From Amorphophallus konjac (lineage: Eukaryota > Streptophyta > Magnoliopsida > Alismatales > Araceae), in contig CM040125.1 of NCBI GenBank assembly GCA_022559845.1, positions 200,362,102 to 200,426,101 of the forward strand: a DNA stretch of 64,000 bases. The letters are read 5' to 3'. Shown here piece after piece: positions 62,711-64,000 of this stretch. The notes under the pieces were generated by a model. The model did no database searches and was not told the DNA's origin. It saw nothing but the letters and a program-made list of their open reading frames with translations. The translations under genes and the position numbers were made by a program. How positions within the stretch are numbered: the stretch's first letter is position 1; every line of letters starts with the position of its first letter.

Positions 62711-63870
62711 GCTCGGCGTTTCGTCATGCTGGACGATGCCTTGTACCGCAGATCTTTCTCTGGTCCCCTCCTCAAGTGCATCAGGGCCGACGAAGCCAGC
62801 CGAGCGGTTCAAGAAGTACACGAAGGCATCTGCGGCGCGCACCAAGGAGGAAGATCGCTCACCAAGATCTTGCTTCGGCAAGGTTACTGGTGGCCCACTC
62901 TCCAGTGCGACTGCACTACCTGTGTACAGAAGTGCGACTGATGTCAGCGCTTCGACCATCTGATCCACTAACCCACCGTGAAGCTCATCACCCTTGCCGA
63001 GCCATACCCCTTCGCTCGGTGGGGGATCGATATTTTAGGGCCATTCCCCACGGCTCAGGCTCAGAAGAAGTACGTCATCATCGCCATCGACTACTTCACC
63101 AAATGGATCGAGGCCGAGGCCACCACCAGGATCATCGAATTAGTCGTATGGAGTTTCATTTGGAAGTCGATAATTTGCCTCTACGGGGTCCCCCGAGTGA
63201 TCGTGAGCGATAATGGTCGGCAATTTGATTCTCATTACTTTAGAGACAGATGTGCCGACCTAAACATTCATAATCAGTTCACTTCGGTAGCCCACCCTCA
63301 GGCTAACAGATTGGTCGAGAATCCCAACAAAACTATCTTAAAAGGCATCAAAACCAGGCTCGGCAAGGCTAATGAAAGCTAGCTCGAGGAATTACCGAGC
63401 GTACTATGGTCGCATCGAACTACTCCGAGAACGGCCACCGGTGAAACACCTTTTCAGCTGGTATATGGCATGAAAGCCGTGATTCCATTAGAGGTCGACA
63501 ATCCTTCTCTCCGAGTCGTCCACTTCAAACCCGAGGTGAACGTGCAAAAATTGCTAGAAAACCTCGACCTTGCGGACGAGATCCAAGAGATTGCAAATAT
63601 CTGAGCAATGGAATATCAACGGCGCGTCACTCGATACTACAACTCCAGAGTCTGAGACAGACATTTCCAACCAGTGGACTTCAACCTGAGAAAGGCCGAA
63701 GCCACTTGACCACTGGAAGCGGCGGGGAAGCTAGCCCCTAACTAGGAAGGCCCCTACCGAGTGGTCGAGATGCTCGGGAAAGGGCGTATCGATTGTCCAC
63801 CATGGAAGGAGCACCCATCCCTCAGACATGGAGTGTGACAACACTTCGCAAGTTCTACTTTTGATCATCT
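62711..63870 (+). pseudogene. Tat-2 integrase, heavily broken
   Basis: Zinc module (HEGICGAHQGGRSL, CTTCVQKC), stop at 62,939-62,941, core with D in WGIDILGPF, D in VSDNGRQF and E in LVENPNKTIL. Stops near 63,380, 63,602, 63,654, 63,708 and 63,743, and a C-terminal domain (KLAPN, EGPYRVVEML). All three acidic residues remain, but at least six stops are present. Confidence 0.85.
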
Positions 63871-64000
63871 GGCAAACATGCACAAGTAAGCAAAATAAAA
63901 TAAACGCCATTCTTATCTTTTCATTAAACTCTAGTGTACATCAAGTTGGCCGCAACCAATACAATATACAGTTCAAAAAAACAAAAAATTACATCCACTG
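63871..64000 (+). other. Tat-2 region downstream of pol, runs off the window
   Basis: AT-rich 3' flank of integrase. No polypurine tract or LTR is reached before the edge. If Tat-2 has cargo like Tat-1, it would lie to the right. Confidence 0.5.

Larger units (their letters stand above)
36860..64000 (+). mobile_element. Tat-2: decayed Tat-lineage Ty3 element, split by two nested insertions
   Basis: Plus-strand gag (37,597-38,309, resuming 49,358-50,303), protease-RT-RNaseH-aRNH-integrase (60,130-63,870). The two breaks are filled by a copia element and a chromovirus, each bounded by a target duplication. A primer site at 37,505 fixes the 5' LTR end. The 5' LTR start is uncertain (about 36,860) because the 3' LTR is off the right edge. 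It carries many stops and lost catalytic residues, so it is older than the elements inside it. Confidence 0.8.

Overview
This is plant nuclear DNA, almost certainly from an angiosperm with a large repeat-rich genome. The window is essentially all LTR retrotransposons, nested in one another. I recognise no ordinary host gene, tRNA, rRNA or CRISPR array. The plant assignment rests on the families seen: Tat-type Ty3 elements with a second RNase H, a chromovirus with a chromodomain, a Sirevirus-like Ty1/copia element, plant mobile domain (PMD) genes, and primer sites of the initiator-Met type. The species cannot be read from the sequence.

Layout. (1) 1-32,865 is a giant Tat-lineage Ty3 element on the minus strand, here called Tat-1. 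Its 3' LTR is cut by the left window edge (1-918) and its 5' LTR is complete (30,526-32,865). Gag-pro-RT-RNaseH-aRNH-integrase runs from 29,936 down to 13,728 and is broken by many stops. Between the integrase and the 3' LTR lies a 10-kb cargo of four plus-strand, antisense, intron-containing genes: a PMD/DUF7745-like gene (2,105-3,517), two decayed PMD/coiled-coil copies (4,199-7,259 and 7,621-8,908), and one apparently intact six-exon PMD/coiled-coil gene (9,474-11,955). (2) A very young non-autonomous element (15,611-23,679, here TR-GAG) sits inside Tat-1 between the two RNase H domains, with a perfect CTCTG target duplication. (3) 32,866 to about 36,860 is unassigned and contains a diverged tandem duplication. 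(4) From about 36,860 to beyond the right edge is a second, decayed plus-strand Tat element (Tat-2). It is split by a minus-strand Sirevirus-like copia element (38,310-49,357) and a plus-strand chromovirus (50,304-60,124, perfect GGTTA duplication).

The most interesting object is the antisense gene cargo of Tat-1. The genes have their own TATA boxes, introns and poly(A) signals. Because they lie antisense to the element's genomic RNA, their introns would not be spliced during a retrotransposition cycle, which would explain how an intron-bearing gene family can travel inside a retrotransposon. A second theme is arrays of short GC-rich palindromes in the U3 of two unrelated families (GGCGTCC...GGACGCC in Tat-1, GGGTCGACCC in the copia element). 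In both, more copies lie in the internal region near the 3' LTR.

Relative ages by eye from LTR pairs: TR-GAG is youngest (about 8 substitutions in 2,584 bp); Tat-1 (about 2-3% over the part visible) and the copia element (about 4% near the LTR edge) are older. The chromovirus LTRs also differ by several indels.
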